DNA of 64,000 nt, from the NCBI RefSeq assembly GCF_000182925.2, contig NC_026505.1, forward strand, positions 186,001 through 250,000. The letters run 5' to 3'. Positions 36,245-47,944 of the stretch are shown here, in pieces. Origin of the DNA: Neurospora crassa OR74A. Its lineage: Eukaryota > Ascomycota > Sordariomycetes > Sordariales > Sordariaceae. A model generated the notes under the pieces. It saw only the letters and a program-made list of their open reading frames with translations. It had not been told where the DNA came from and ran no database searches. The first letter of the stretch is position 1. Each line of letters opens with the position of its first letter. The position numbers and the translations under genes are program-made.

Positions 36245-37844
36245 ATGGGAACTGGGAGATAATGAAAATGGAATGATTTGATGAGTACACTGCTTGATTC
36301 CGTTCGTGTTTATAGTGGTTGCCGGCCATTGAGACTGGTTCCATGGCGTGTCGGCTTTGCCGATACTTGGACGTATACTAGCAGGTTGGTTCACGGTGTT
36401 CCGGGGGGTTCAAGTTACCGGCTATGATGATGTTATGCTAGCCGGTTGGGTTTGGGGTGATACCGAAAAGTAGTACATACCCAATTGAAAAGTTGCCTTT
36501 GAGCTTCTCCCAAGTCCGTACACGGACCCTTCAGTCATGCTTGGTGGACATGGATCTTGTGCTCTCATGTGGTGGAGTATATAAGGCCCAAGTCAGACTC
36601 TTCGGTCCAACAACGAGGCGCTTCCCTGCGCACGCAGTCTTTGACAGGTTATGAGCAACCCATTTGGCGCAGTGGTTCCGATGTGAGCGGCGAACACCTC
36701 TCAGTGGTAGGAGGTTATGAGTTCGACCCTCAGTTAAGGGCCATCTGATGCACACGCATTTCTTTGTCTGATGCTTTGTTCCAGACACCACTTTTCACAG
36801 GCTGTCCGACGACAGTTCTGCCCGCTTCCGCTGCCGATGCAGTTTTTCAATCCATCGCTTTAACTACCTGCGTCAATAACGCTGAGAACACCTCTTCATC
36901 CTCATTACCGGACGCGGTATGGGGTTCTTTTTTTGCTTTTCTTTCTGCTTTGCTTTTTGTTGTTTTGGTTTCAAGGTCAACTTGTTTGGTGGGCATGCCT
37001 CTGTGCACGAGACAGCTGATGCCATGCAATGCAATGCAGCAAGTTCATGATATTTTGCACCAGGATGCAAACATGTTACACGAGATTTGCTGCGTCTGGG
37101 CAGCTTTCCGTACCTAAGAAATGCTATCTGTCGATTTGATTGTTGGGATGTTGCGGGTCTTGATGGGTTCTGGCAACGCCATTAATAATATTTTCGATTA
37201 CCTACCTAGGAGATGGGATGGAAGACGATGTAACTCAAACAGTCAAGTACGCCGAAGGCCAAACAGGCGGTTCGAGTAATGATGAGTATCGGTCTTCAAT
37301 TAGATGCTACTCGAGTTTTGGCGCTATATTAGCTTGTAGTGGATGATGAGTAGAGGTGCTTGAATCAAGCTTCGGTCCGTGCCTCGGCGATCGCATTTTC
37401 GAGGTTGACGGCGGTTGTGATTTACCCGGGTGTTTAAGTCGTTGGTTGGAACAAGAAGTGGAATGCTGTTCTCACAAACAGTAAGGGTTTTGAAAAGGCA
37501 CTCGTCGTTACAGGTAGGCTGGGTTATGGTTTTGGTTCCTGGAGCCGATGAGGGTGGACATCACCAGTTAAAATGACCTTCGTGAATGGCTTCTGAAGGC
37601 AAAAGGCTGACCACTTGGAAGCATTGGAACACTTGGTCAAAAACTTTCATACACGTAAAAGTATATATCCAGAACCCATACCTATGTATAGCGTCCATAA
37701 ATAAACGGGACTGCGCAAAGCAGAAATATTAACAAGAACAGAAACAAAAAGAACAAACCCATCATTCCGAAACTCCAATCCATGCAAACCACCCAAACCA
37801 CCCAAGCCATCCCTCTCGCTCACTCAAAACATACCTAGAATCGA
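36245..37844. other. Intergenic region between aldolase and the minus-strand membrane-protein gene
   Basis: No protein gene seen. It holds the tRNA-like relic at about 36656-36738 and T/G-rich DNA near 36930-36970. Confidence 0.4.
36656..36738 (+). pseudogene. tRNA-like relic with A-box and B-box
   Basis: TGGCGCAGTGG (36665-36675) fits the pol III A-box, and GAGTTCGACCC (36719-36729) fits the B-box. A T-arm-like TGAG-TTCGACC-CTCA can form. The acceptor ends do not pair well, I could not place a clean anticodon arm, and no strong T-run follows. It is probably a decayed or tRNA-derived sequence rather than a working tRNA. Confidence 0.3.
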
Positions 37845-38566
37845 TCACTCGGAAGGCTTCAAGGTGCTCACCATCCCGCCCGCCTGATCCTTCAACTTCT
37901 CCCAGCTAGAAGCAAACTCCGAGTCCGTCTCCTTTCTCCCCGCCGCGCCGCCCCTCTCCTTGACCTCCCGCTCGAGCATCTCCAGCTGGCGCTTCAGCAC
38001 ATCGATCTGGAACAGGCGAAAGGCATCCTCGATGCGCTTCCGGGACTCGGGATCGCGGGTGATGGTGCGAGTCGCTGCTGCCGACCCGGTCAAGAGGCCG
38101 GTCTCGCCGCCGAGCATCGAGCACCCGATGCCAAAGACGGTGTAAGTGGCAATGTCACCCCAGCGCGTGGGACGGAGGAGGGGTTCTAGGTCTGGGACTG
38201 GTTCTATTCCGCGTAGGTAGGTTATGTATGTTAGCAACGAACTGCTGAGAAAAGTTCTGCGAGAGAAGGGAAAAGGGAAAAGGGAAAAAGGGACTTACCC
38301 CGCCGACCGTTGGCAAATACTACTTCCACTGGCTTGGCCATCATTTTGAACGCGTTAAACAGTTGCTGGCGGTTCTGCCGGATGCGCCAGGCCAAGGCGA
38401 TGCCGAGACCAAGGCCCAGAAAGGTGCCGATGGTGGTGTGCGTCGAGACTTTGGAGGCGGCTTTGCGCAGGCGTTCGCGGTCTTCGGGCTGGAGGTCATG
38501 TTGCAGGTGGTGCTCGGCGAGGTCGGCGAGGTCTTTGTTGGGGTGGCCGCGGAAGAGGGCGAACAT
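37845..38566 (-). CDS. Small membrane-associated hypothetical protein
   Basis: This encodes 208 residues in two exons, 38566-38299 and 38203-37845. The intron has GTAAGT, a GCTAAC branch site and AATAG, and joins in frame. The N-terminus is MFALFRGHPNKDLADLAEHH, then an acidic helix. A Gly-rich membrane segment (TTIGTFLGLGLGIALAW) lies at about residues 46-62 and is followed by RIRQNRQQ. A second, weaker hydrophobic stretch (TYTVFGIGCSMLGGETGLL) lies at about residues 107-125. The C-terminal 70 residues look like a coiled coil (RIEDAFRLFQIDVLKRQLEM). There is no signal peptide. The two Gly-rich membrane segments with a helical tail suggest an organelle-membrane protein, but no family is recognised. 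Confidence 0.75.
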
Positions 38567-41500
38567 TGTGGCTGACCTGTTGTACTGATGGTTGTTTTGG
38601 TTATTTTGGTGATGATGTCTTGGCAATGAATTGGACAGAAGAGATTGAGATTGTAGAGGTAGGAGACTCAAATTGTTCGTTGTGTTTATAAACACTACCA
38701 AAGCTATCGTACAAAAAGAACCTCAAAAGCTGGTTGTCAAAAAGTCGTCATAGTGAATCGAATCGTGTACCCTGTTTTCCAAGATCTTCTCATGCCTTCT
38801 GTTGCGGAGTTGGTGCTGCTGTGGTCCAAAGGGTGGTCGATGTGGTGTTTTGCTAATGATGATGTCGATGTCCTGGCGGAGATGCGATGATGTCACTGCA
38901 CTGCATTGGCCTCTCGACGACGGTGAGGTCTCGAAATTGTTAGTGTCCCCCCGGAGCATTTCATTGAACGTTAACAATTTACGGGGCCCCATGCAGCCCG
39001 GTCCGGGTTCCACTGCTCCTGGGCCCGGATTGATACGGTCTGTGGCTGGAACGTTCGTTTTCGCTTCTTTTCTCCTTCTTCGCCTTTCTCTTCAACTTCT
39101 CCGCCCGATCATCATCTGGCTTTTGCACACCGTCAGGACTGCACGTCCGTTGTCGTCAACGACCACTAGAACACCAAAGGAACAAAGCCACGTTCTGCGC
39201 CCCCCACGATGCAAATTGCCGGGCATTGAACGGTCCCCTTTGGGGAACACGTCCGGAATGGAAGCAAACTAACATATAACGGCTGAACCTTCCATGTTAA
39301 GCAAGCATTGCCGGCCGTGGGTCGATTGTCAATGTTTGCTTCCTCCTCAACGCCTGTCACCAAGATGAACGCCCTGTCAGCTCATTCCCGGAGCCACCAG
39401 GAGCCCATTAAAATACCGATCTCGGGGCTTGGGATGAATTGAAGGTAAACGGAAGAAGGGCAGAGTCAAGAGGTGACCGGGGGAAGGGTTCAGACATCGT
39501 GGCTGCTTACCTGACGCCGACCGCACAAGCTCGCTTGTTTTGACTAGGTACATATGGTACTGACCTTGTGCTTTGCTACAGTATCACGAACTCTTTACCA
39601 CATGCGGCTTTCCAGGCTCTGTTATGCTCTCCATTGCTCGCACCGATCGGGTTCAACGGGATCAACCGCTTTGGGTTCTCTTTTCTTGGTACCGGCGACT
39701 CTTCAGCCCCCAAATGCGATGAACGACTACTCTCCTCTCACACCGCAACGATGTGGCCATGTGGAGGAGGTGGGAAAGACGGGGGATATCCGGCAACAAG
39801 CCACTTCAACTGAGGCGAGCGATTATACCTACGCTTGCTGAACAACCTCTTCGAGATATGCCTAACTCGAGCACATCGGCTACTACGATTACAACATTGT
39901 CTCTCGCCAGGCGCTAGAGCGGATGATAACATGCTGACTGACAACCGACATCGCTAACCGGACGTCTAAGCCGAATCATCCCACTTTCTTTCGAGATCGC
40001 CCGGAATGCAACGTCAAGTCCAAATGAGGTGGTGCACATAAGGTAAGTATACAGGAGCTTCTATGTATAGCGATATCTTCCAAGCACTATATCCGTTACA
40101 TCCTTCCCCTCCCCAATGCACGTCGGCCGCGCAGGCGGCGCAAGCACTTAGTGAGGTCGCAACCAGTTGACCACGAGCGGCGCGCACATGGTTTCTAGGT
40201 TGATAATCCACCCATCCAACTTTCCATGCTATCGTTCGCATGGCGGGATGGGAGTCACGATGGTTGAAAGCCCTGCTTACCACCATTACGGGTTTGTGAA
40301 GTTCTCAAAAGTGCAATCATGGCTTGTGCGCACCTCGGAACCAAAGGCTGCCGGTCACAGTGCGTGAGACGAACATGCGCCATGCGCGTAAGTAGGTCAT
40401 CCCGTTGGGCCTCGTGCAAGCTGAGAGCCATTCGTCGGCTGCCTGTTCTGGAAGACGAAGAGAAGGTTGCCTACAACGGAACACAAGGTGGGGGAACACG
40501 GGATGCTGACCCGATGGATTAGAAATCTCACGCTCGCGGAGCTAACGTCTTTGCTGCATATTTCCAGATTTGACGAGGCTCTGTGTGCGTGGGTGGTAGC
40601 GGGCGGCTAAGGTTTCTGAACACTGCAACGGTGGGCGAGCATGATTGTCGAATGCGGAGGATGTCTTAACATGGACTTCAAGCGAGCATCAAGATGGCAT
40701 CTTGGAGACAACCTGGGACTTATCGTTTCTTCATTGACTGGCAACCGAAAGCCTCCGTTCGAACCATCACCTACGCAAAGCCGCCCCGGATTTCCGAGAT
40801 ACCGGACCGCTCCCGGTAGTATCAACATGTCGCGGAGCAGTGCGGCGCAGCAAACGTGCATGCCCTTAGTGAGGTCGGCAACCGGAATCATGAAGATTAC
40901 ACGTTTCCTTCGGCTCTCTCGATTGTGCCTCCGCGCCGTACTCATACAGGACATTATTGAGCCCCCTTTCTGCATAGTTGCGGAAGCCAGGTCCTTGTCA
41001 ACCAGGCTGTCGGATTACCGTCAGGCCAGGGAATTGTTCTGCTCGAACATGTGTGGCGTTTCACGACAGGCAGCTACCATTGACACTGCATATCGGTGTT
41101 GTTACTGAGCAAACAAATTTCCGTGGCGTCTCTTCTCCGACTTGTCGTGAATTTATCCCGAGTTTGGGAAACTGTCCTGGATTTCATCAAGTGCTAGACA
41201 TGGCAATAGATGACAAGGCAGAGGCCAGTTGTCCGACGACTGAAAACTCCAATCCTTCCGACGATTCAGGTACCTGACACGAATTTTTGACTCGGATGCA
41301 GCTTTGCAAGGGCGTTGTTTCTTCGCCTTGCTGATTGGACAAATGTTCACACTCCGATCATACAATGTTCCAAGTGTGGCTTGCATACCAAGTCCGATCA
41401 TCTTCATTTGCAAACGGCTGGCCCAAAGAAGAAAGAGACAAGCAAAAGAAGAAAAGAACACCGGTGCAGTCAGTATAACTTTTCGGTGCACTGTCCCACC

Positions 41501-43593
41501 GAAACGGACAAGTTTGATCGCAATCGATCCTCGAGAGCACAGCCGGAGTTTGAGAGATCGATAAGATGAAGGTCATCTCGCAAAGGAAAGCCGAAAGAGC
41601 AAACATCATGCGATCCTTTATCACTGGTGCCTTGGAAAGTTTTTGGTCTTCCCTATTCCTTTTGAGATTCAAAGATCGTCGAGGCACAAGGACGATGACA
41701 ACAATGCGAAGAGATCATACCGTTGCTTCGGCAAAGGAAAGACAACGTCAACGACTCAAAGGGAGCGAGCACGCTCATACGATGGCGTACCACTGGAGTT
41801 ACTGAAAGGGTGAAAGTGGTCTTCGAGAACAGCCACAAAGTCAGCGTTGCAGCAGCCAGGTGCAAGCCCCATTCAGATTGCCGTTCATTCAGCCCTTCTG
41901 CATGTAGAGGTAGTTGTACACTAGTGTACCTTACTGCGACACGCATTTGCAACCCTCCGATTTCCTCTGTGGAGTTTCTATCTCGCTTGCTGGCGATCAC
42001 GGCCCGCGATAAAGATCATCATGAGTGATAGGGCTCAGCTAGGACTTTATTGCTTAAACCACAGCCGACGACTATCATCCCATCATGGAACATAGGCGGC
42101 TGGCCGCTGGTTGGCTGTTGTATTGTCAATCTTGTCAATCAATATCTTGTACACTACATGCACTTGGCACTCGCTCGCGGCCAGGACAACGCTATCCCCA
42201 TCTGGGTATGGCCCTGGCCCCCAATGGTGCATGCTGGCCGGCTCAAATCTTAACGCTAACCTTCCCAGGCAAAAACAATGCTGGACTGATCGACCAATCG
42301 ACATTCCACACTATGCCCTATGTGTGTGTAAGCGACTTGCAAGTCACTTGCTGTCTCTGAGCCAACAGTATGGTAATCCCCAAGATGGATGTCTTTGTCC
42401 TTAGAGGTAGGCTAACAAAAGCAACCTAACAACCAGTGCGAGCCTGGTGATACTGTGATAAGAGCTCGAAACAAAGGTTCCATATCGTGAAAGGAGACGG
42501 ACGACAAGCCTCGCGAGCTTTCACTGTCAAGGACGCTCGAGGGGAACGACAAAGTCCGAGAATTCCGGAACATAGGATTCAGGGCGACACCAAGCCACAC
42601 CCGAAAATCGTTGACATGCCTGCCGATATTGGTTATCATTGACTACAATACCAATCATGTCCCATCAAGAACATCACAGCCGGCTCAAAGCCATTATCTT
42701 GCCGTTCAGTCGCCCGGAAGATCTCGTCGTTATCACCCAGCTGCCAGCTTTACATGCAATACATGCATCGTGGACGCAGAGCAGATCTACATGGTATCCT
42801 GTGTAGTGTACACCCAACATCCACGAGGAAAGCACGTTGTCTCACTGGTTGATAGTCCGAACGTGACCCCTACCGTCATAGTTCTCATCACAGTGATCAA
42901 CGGATCTCACACTCCGATACGCCTCAGTCAACCACCACGCTAGTGTAGACTTTCTAGCATCGAGACTCCCACCAGACACGGAACTAAGACAAGTGTATGA
43001 GCGAATAGCAGTTCAGAAAGGCACAGAGACGCGAGTGAGAAAACCCAAAGGGGAAAGAGATAGCACACTTGGATCGGCATCGACGACAAGGCATGCATAG
43101 AGGTACGCATGTCATGAGGGAGGCGTTTAGGACGGAAGACACAGAATACTCGGAGTATCTTTCCGGGCCGTTGGGGACACTGCAACACATCCGCCAGTCG
43201 TTGGGTAATATTGGCCCCGGTGGGTGGGTGGTCAGCAATACAACTGAGACTCTTCGACACACCAAGTGAGATTGGATACAATCCTCGTTGTCGGGAACCT
43301 CCAGTGGATTATCAATGAAGGCTTCACATCAAACTTGTCTTCGGCCCCTTCCTGTCAACATAAGTTGTGGCCCATCAGATCTGTCTGTCTGTCATCTTCC
43401 TTCAGACACAGTGTCGGACCTGCTCGCTTCATCCTTCCCGTCTTATATCAGCTTCCATTCATCTGCAGGAACAAACAAAAAGGACTTCTTACCTCTGTTT
43501 ATGTCACTTCTCTTTACTTCTAAGCAGCTTACAGCGACCCCAACGCCACCTACATACCAAGTCCGAGTTATCAACAAAACACCCACCATCGAA
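38567..43593. other. Five-kilobase intergenic region
   Basis: No gene is supported on either strand. The frame at 40641-41108 has no features and poor start context. Two short similar stretches around CTTAGTGAGGTCG(G)CAACC (near 40150 and 40868) hint at an old duplication. The last 250 bases are the CT-rich leader of the gene starting at 43594. Confidence 0.4.
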
Positions 43594-45351
43594 ATGTCCT
43601 CAGACTCAACCCCCTCCATCACGAGCCTCTACCCCGAATACCGCACCACCACCCGCCTGGACCACCTCCGCTCAACCGCCTACTCCTACCTGGACGCCCA
43701 ATCCCACACCTACCTTGACTACACCGGCTCCGGCCTTTGCTCCTCCTTCCAGCTAGCCGCCCATGAAGCCCGGCTCGCCTCCACCCTTTACGGCAACCCC
43801 CACTCCGTCAACCCGACTTCGGAAGCCGCCACCATCGCGGTCGAGCAAACCCGCAAAAGGATCTTGAAGCACTTCAACGCGGACCACGAAGAATATGCGG
43901 TTATCTTCACCCCGAACGCCACGGGCGCCGCGAGGTTGGTCGGAGAGGGATATCAGTACAAAAGGGGCGGGAGGCTGGTGTTAAGTGCGGATAATCATAA
44001 CAGTGTCAATGGGATGAGGGAGTTTGCGAAGAGGAAGGGGGCGAAAGTGGAATATGTCGGGATTAGTGGGACTGACATGAGGATCAAAGAGCACGATGTT
44101 ATCGAGAAGCTGGCCACAAGATATGCCGGAGTGATAGGGAAAGTGAGAAAAGTGGTGACTGCGCCAATTAAGGGGTGTCTTGGGAATTTGTCTTCTGCTC
44201 CTGATTCAGTGGGGCTGATAGCATTGCCGATGTCCGAGAAGCAACAATATCAAAATCACGAACATCAGTCGACGGGAAAGACAGAGGAGAGAAAAGAAGG
44301 AGGAGAAAGACGAAATGGCTTGTTTGCGTACCCGGCTCAATCCAACTTCACTGGCGTCCGACATCCCCTGCACTGGGTACCACTTGCTCAGTCACGGGGC
44401 TACGACGTCCTTCTTGACGCTGCCGCTTACCTACCTACCTCCCGCCTCGATCTTTCGGGGGACATCAAGCCTGAGTTCATCATCGTGTCATGGTACAAAC
44501 TCTTTGGCTACCCCACCGGCGTCGGCAGTCTCATCGTCAAGCGTTCTGCCCTCGCCAAACTTCGCAGGCCTTGGTTCAGTGGAGGCACCGTGAAGGCAGT
44601 TACTATTGGAGTAAAGTGGCACCAGCTCAGTGACCGGCTGGAAGAAGCTTTTGAAGACGGGACCGTCAACTTTTTGAGTATCCCCGAAGTGGCGGTGGGA
44701 TTGGATTGGTTAGATTCCAAGGACAATCCTCCTCCTCCTTCTCCTTCTTCCTGTTCTCCCTCCAGTCCTTGTCCCAGTCCCGAGAGCACCGGTTCCAACG
44801 GAGAGAGAAACGGAGTAGGCGGCATGGAAATCCTCGAAACCCGCGTGCGTTGTCTTACGGGTTACTTCCTGGAAAGACTCCAAAACCTGCGCCACAGCGA
44901 CGGCCGACGGATGGTTGAGATCTACGGACCAACAGATACCAAGATGCGCGGAGGCAGCGTGGCGTTCAACTTGCTCGATGCGCGCGGGAAGTACGTGGAC
45001 GAGCGACTGGTCGCGTTCGAGTCTGCGGCCGCGGGGATCAGTCTGAGGACGGGGTGTTTCTGTAATCCCGGCGCGGGCGAGGCGGCGTTCGGGTTGGATA
45101 TTTGGACGTCGTTTTCGAGGTTGCCGCTGCCCACGTTGTGGAGGATGTGGAGAGGTCAGGGGAGGGATAAGGAGTTGAGCTTTGAGGAGTTGTTGAGGGT
45201 GCTGGGGTTGCCGACGGCTGGGGGGATACGGGTTAGCTTTGGGGTGGCGAGTAATGAGAGGGATGTTGAGAGTTTCTTTGGGTTTGTGGAGAAGACGTAT
45301 AGAGATAGAGTGACGGGGAAGGAGGGGTTGCCGGATAGGATGGGGTGTTGA
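43594..45351 (+). CDS. Molybdenum cofactor sulfurase-like aminotransferase class V protein, NifS domain only
   Basis: This is a single-exon protein of 585 residues. I chose ATG 43594 (MSSDSTPSI...) because it precedes the conserved YLDYTGSGL segment; the frame is open upstream but less protein-like. It is a PLP-dependent class V aminotransferase of the Mo-cofactor sulfurase group. Marks are YLDYTGSGLCSSFQ, YGNPHSVNPTSEA, FTPNATGAARLVGE, SADNHNSVNGMREFA, DAAAYLPTSRLDLS, the PLP lysine in SWYKLFGYPTG (Lys302) and RTGCFCNPGAGEA with Cys488/Cys490. The family would transfer sulfur from cysteine. The protein ends right after the NifS domain: the C-terminal MOSC domain of full-length sulfurases is absent. 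Two low-complexity inserts occur (about residues 218-245, Gln/Glu/Lys-rich, and 378-410, Pro/Ser-rich). It may be a paralogue rather than the main Mo-cofactor sulfurase. Confidence 0.85.
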   Translation: MSSDSTPSITSLYPEYRTTTRLDHLRSTAYSYLDAQSHTYLDYTGSGLCSSFQLAAHEARLASTLYGNPHSVNPTSEAATIAVEQTRKRILKHFNADHEEYAVIFTPNATGAARLVGEGYQYKRGGRLVLSADNHNSVNGMREFAKRKGAKVEYVGISGTDMRIKEHDVIEKLATRYAGVIGKVRKVVTAPIKGCLGNLSSAPDSVGLIALPMSEKQQYQNHEHQSTGKTEERKEGGERRNGLFAYPAQSNFTGVRHPLHWVPLAQSRGYDVLLDAAAYLPTSRLDLSGDIKPEFIIVSWYKLFGYPTGVGSLIVKRSALAKLRRPWFSGGTVKAVTIGVKWHQLSDRLEEAFEDGTVNFLSIPEVAVGLDWLDSKDNPPPPSPSSCSPSSPCPSPESTGSNGERNGVGGMEILETRVRCLTGYFLERLQNLRHSDGRRMVEIYGPTDTKMRGGSVAFNLLDARGKYVDERLVAFESAAAGISLRTGCFCNPGAGEAAFGLDIWTSFSRLPLPTLWRMWRGQGRDKELSFEELLRVLGLPTAGGIRVSFGVASNERDVESFFGFVEKTYRDRVTGKEGLPDRMGC

Positions 45352-46605
45352 AGAGAGGGTTGGGATATAGATGGGTTGTTGAGAAGGAAGGTCAATGTAC
45401 ATGATTGAAAGTTCGAGTGTTGAGTACCTAATCGGAGTATGTGCTTCTGCTCAGCTCAGTGTTTGGGATTGTGCTTTATTTGGTGTTGAGGTGAGATGGA
45501 AGCGTGGAGGACGTTGAATGACTTGGAGAGATATGAAAAGTGGGTCAAAAAGTCATTTCAGTTACAGTGGGCAGCCGCTGTGTTTTGGGTGGTAAATCAA
45601 GCAATGAGGTCAAAAGTGGAACTCCGACGACATGTCATCCGCCTTGACTCTTCGACCTCCCAACATCTCGGACATAGGCACGGCGCTTGGATGCGAGTTT
45701 GACACATCCCGATGTACGCATTGCCTATACCTAATTATACCTTGAGACTCTTTTAGCTAAGCGCGGGCTTAAGCGGACTTCATATGTCCTTGTTCCAGGG
45801 GCTGACGCTGGCCGCACAAAGGCCACCCAGCTTCCAGGTAAAGGCTCCCTCCATTCTCAGCGCTACACTATCGTCGGACTAGCGAACAAAACAGCTGACT
45901 TCTTTCTGTTATCATACCACGTAAACAACCCCACCGTATCCCCAGCAACCAGAAAGGGGAAGACCACGGTCGGCGTTCCTAACCTCTCGTCCATGTCCCG
46001 GTTGAACTTCGACCTCTACGAGTCCAGTCCACGCCAACACACATTCGGAGCCCTCGTCACAGCCTGGCCGTGCTCTGCGCCCACCCCCGCATTGCTTCGA
46101 CGGTCCACCACTCGAGCCAACATGTTTCGTTCGTCACCTTCCCGCAGCGCCGGTACGGCCTCCCATTGGAGATTTGGTGTGCTTGATTAGCGGTTATGTG
46201 CATGACAGGGTCCCTGGAGAGAGGCTGTGTGGTGGGAACGGCCCGCTGGTGGCCGCTGGGATGGCCACTTATAGCGGCCGGGCGCATCATCTAGCCATTC
46301 GTGGGCGTACAACATGACCATGCAAAGACCAAAAAGTGCAGGAAAATGCACGATGCAACCAACGGGAACAAGACATGAAAGCAAACGGATTCTGCCAGTC
46401 TGCCTAAGGACACGGACATATGGAAGCGACCCCTCATTTTGGGCTTCCCTTTGCTGCTGGTGGGCTGAGCAGTTGAGAGGGTTTATCTTGAGCGAATTCC
46501 CGTCTTTTTTGCAGTGTTGGAAAGTTACACCCTTACTATGTGTTACTGTGGCATGAGTGTGCCTGTTTTCGTTGTATTGAATGGGGACTGTAATTCGAAG
46601 CAATC
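45352..46605. other. Intergenic region
   Basis: No gene seen. It contains the promoter of copy C. Confidence 0.4.
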
Positions 46606-47944
46606 ATGCCGACCACTCCATCTTCCAGACGTAACTCCCAACGAAGCCGACGGGGAAGCACTCCGCCGACACCAGGACAAAATGGCTCGAAGCTTGCGGG
46701 ACGCATAATGTGGTTGCCGCATGCGGATGAGCTCAGCTCCTCCACTGGCTTCTCGGAGGAATCTCATAACCATCCGGTCCTTGTGCTTTCGAAGAAGATT
46801 GCTGCAGATGGGAAGGTTGACATTCTTTTTGTGAGTTGCGCAGGACTCTTCAAATTTGCCAATGGATCAGTCATGTCTGGTCCCAAGACTCGACGTCCGC
46901 AAGCTAACAAGCTTGGTGTGTGCAATCCAGATGACATCCTTTGGCGGCACGGATCTTGAAACGAGGCATCGGCACAGCAACGCTCAACTACGAGGAATTT
47001 ACCTTCCCATCGATCCATCACCTCCCCATCCAGACAACAATATCCAACTGCAGCTTGACCACGGCGTGCCGGCCTTCAAAAAGAACTCCTACGTAAATAC
47101 TAGGGACCATAAGAAAATCCTCTTCTCTCTTCTGAGAAACTACGATCGTCATCGCAAATACAAGATCTACACCATCACGGATGCCTCATACCAGATCGTG
47201 GTGGAACATTCCGGTTACCGCGAGCCCACTCCTCCTCCTGTCTACGATGACAGGTTCACTGTTCCAGTTCCTCTGGACATTCTTGTTCAGGCTCATCTGG
47301 AAGCAGAGAGAAAGCGGAGCCAGGGATACGGAACGATACCAAGTGTTGCTGTTAGTCACAACCTCTCTTTCTTGAACGTTATAAGATTTCACTGGGCCAT
47401 GCTTTCTAACTCCCTCTTTCAGCCACAGCTACAACACCCCGCCTCACGACCTATCCAAAGCACTGCTCGAAGCGATCACCACAGCTACTCCGCCTCACGA
47501 CCTGTCCAAAGCACTGCTCGAACCGACCACCCCAGCTACAACAGCTACGACAGCTACAACCCGTACTATTCCGGTGTCCACTCCCAGAGAAAGCGCAATT
47601 CCGCAAGACCTTCCGGTCACTCGTCAGGCGGATCTCCCGACGATCTCTCACCAAGCGCCCAGGTTGTTTTCTGTCTTATTATCGCGACTACCTTTGCCTG
47701 TGTAGTGGCTGCCGTGTACATGACTTTCAGTTATTTGTTTAAAGACTTGAAGGCGGTTGACTGGCACAAGGTAGCTAATGCTGTCGGGTCCTTCTTTTGG
47801 GAATGCTTGGTTGCTATGGGTAAGATCCTCAAGTATCTGGTAGTCGGCATGGCTAAGAGTGTTGCGTGGGTGGCAAAGAGTGCGTGGGTGTTGGTGAGGG
47901 ACTGGCTCATGGGAACACCAGAGGATAAGTTGAAGCCTTTCTGA
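46606..47944 (+). CDS. HP-TSF-PHPD family, copy C, membrane-anchored
   Basis: This encodes about 388 residues from exons 46606-46830, 46931-47350 and 47423-47944. Exon 1 has a Ser/Arg-rich head, then LAGRIMWLP and NHPVLVLSKKIAADGKVDILF; exon 2 begins MTSFGGTD at the family's conserved intron position. YLPIDPSPPHPDNN, NSYVNTRDHKKILFSLL and ASYQIVVEHSGY follow. The second intron (GTTAGT, CTAAC, CAG; 72 bases) is a multiple of three without stops, so retention would add 24 residues. Exon 3 starts with two 17-residue repeats and a Tyr/Ser-rich linker. A transmembrane helix (VVFCLIIATTFACVVAAVYM, about residues 294-317) and a long amphipathic Trp/Val/Lys segment to the end follow. It is probably membrane-bound with the core on one side. 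Function is unknown; the PemK/MazF-like resemblance of exon 1 is inference. Confidence 0.72.
47440..47541 (+). repeat. Two 51-bp in-frame direct repeats in copy C
   Basis: Units at 47440-47490 and 47491-47541 encode ASRPxQSTARxDHxSYx twice. The period is exactly 51 bases and only a few bases differ, so the duplication is recent. It lies in the linker before the membrane helix. Confidence 0.85.

Noticed and set aside
40641-41108. 155-residue plus-strand frame
   Set aside because: There are no features, a weak start and many rare codons; judged a chance frame.
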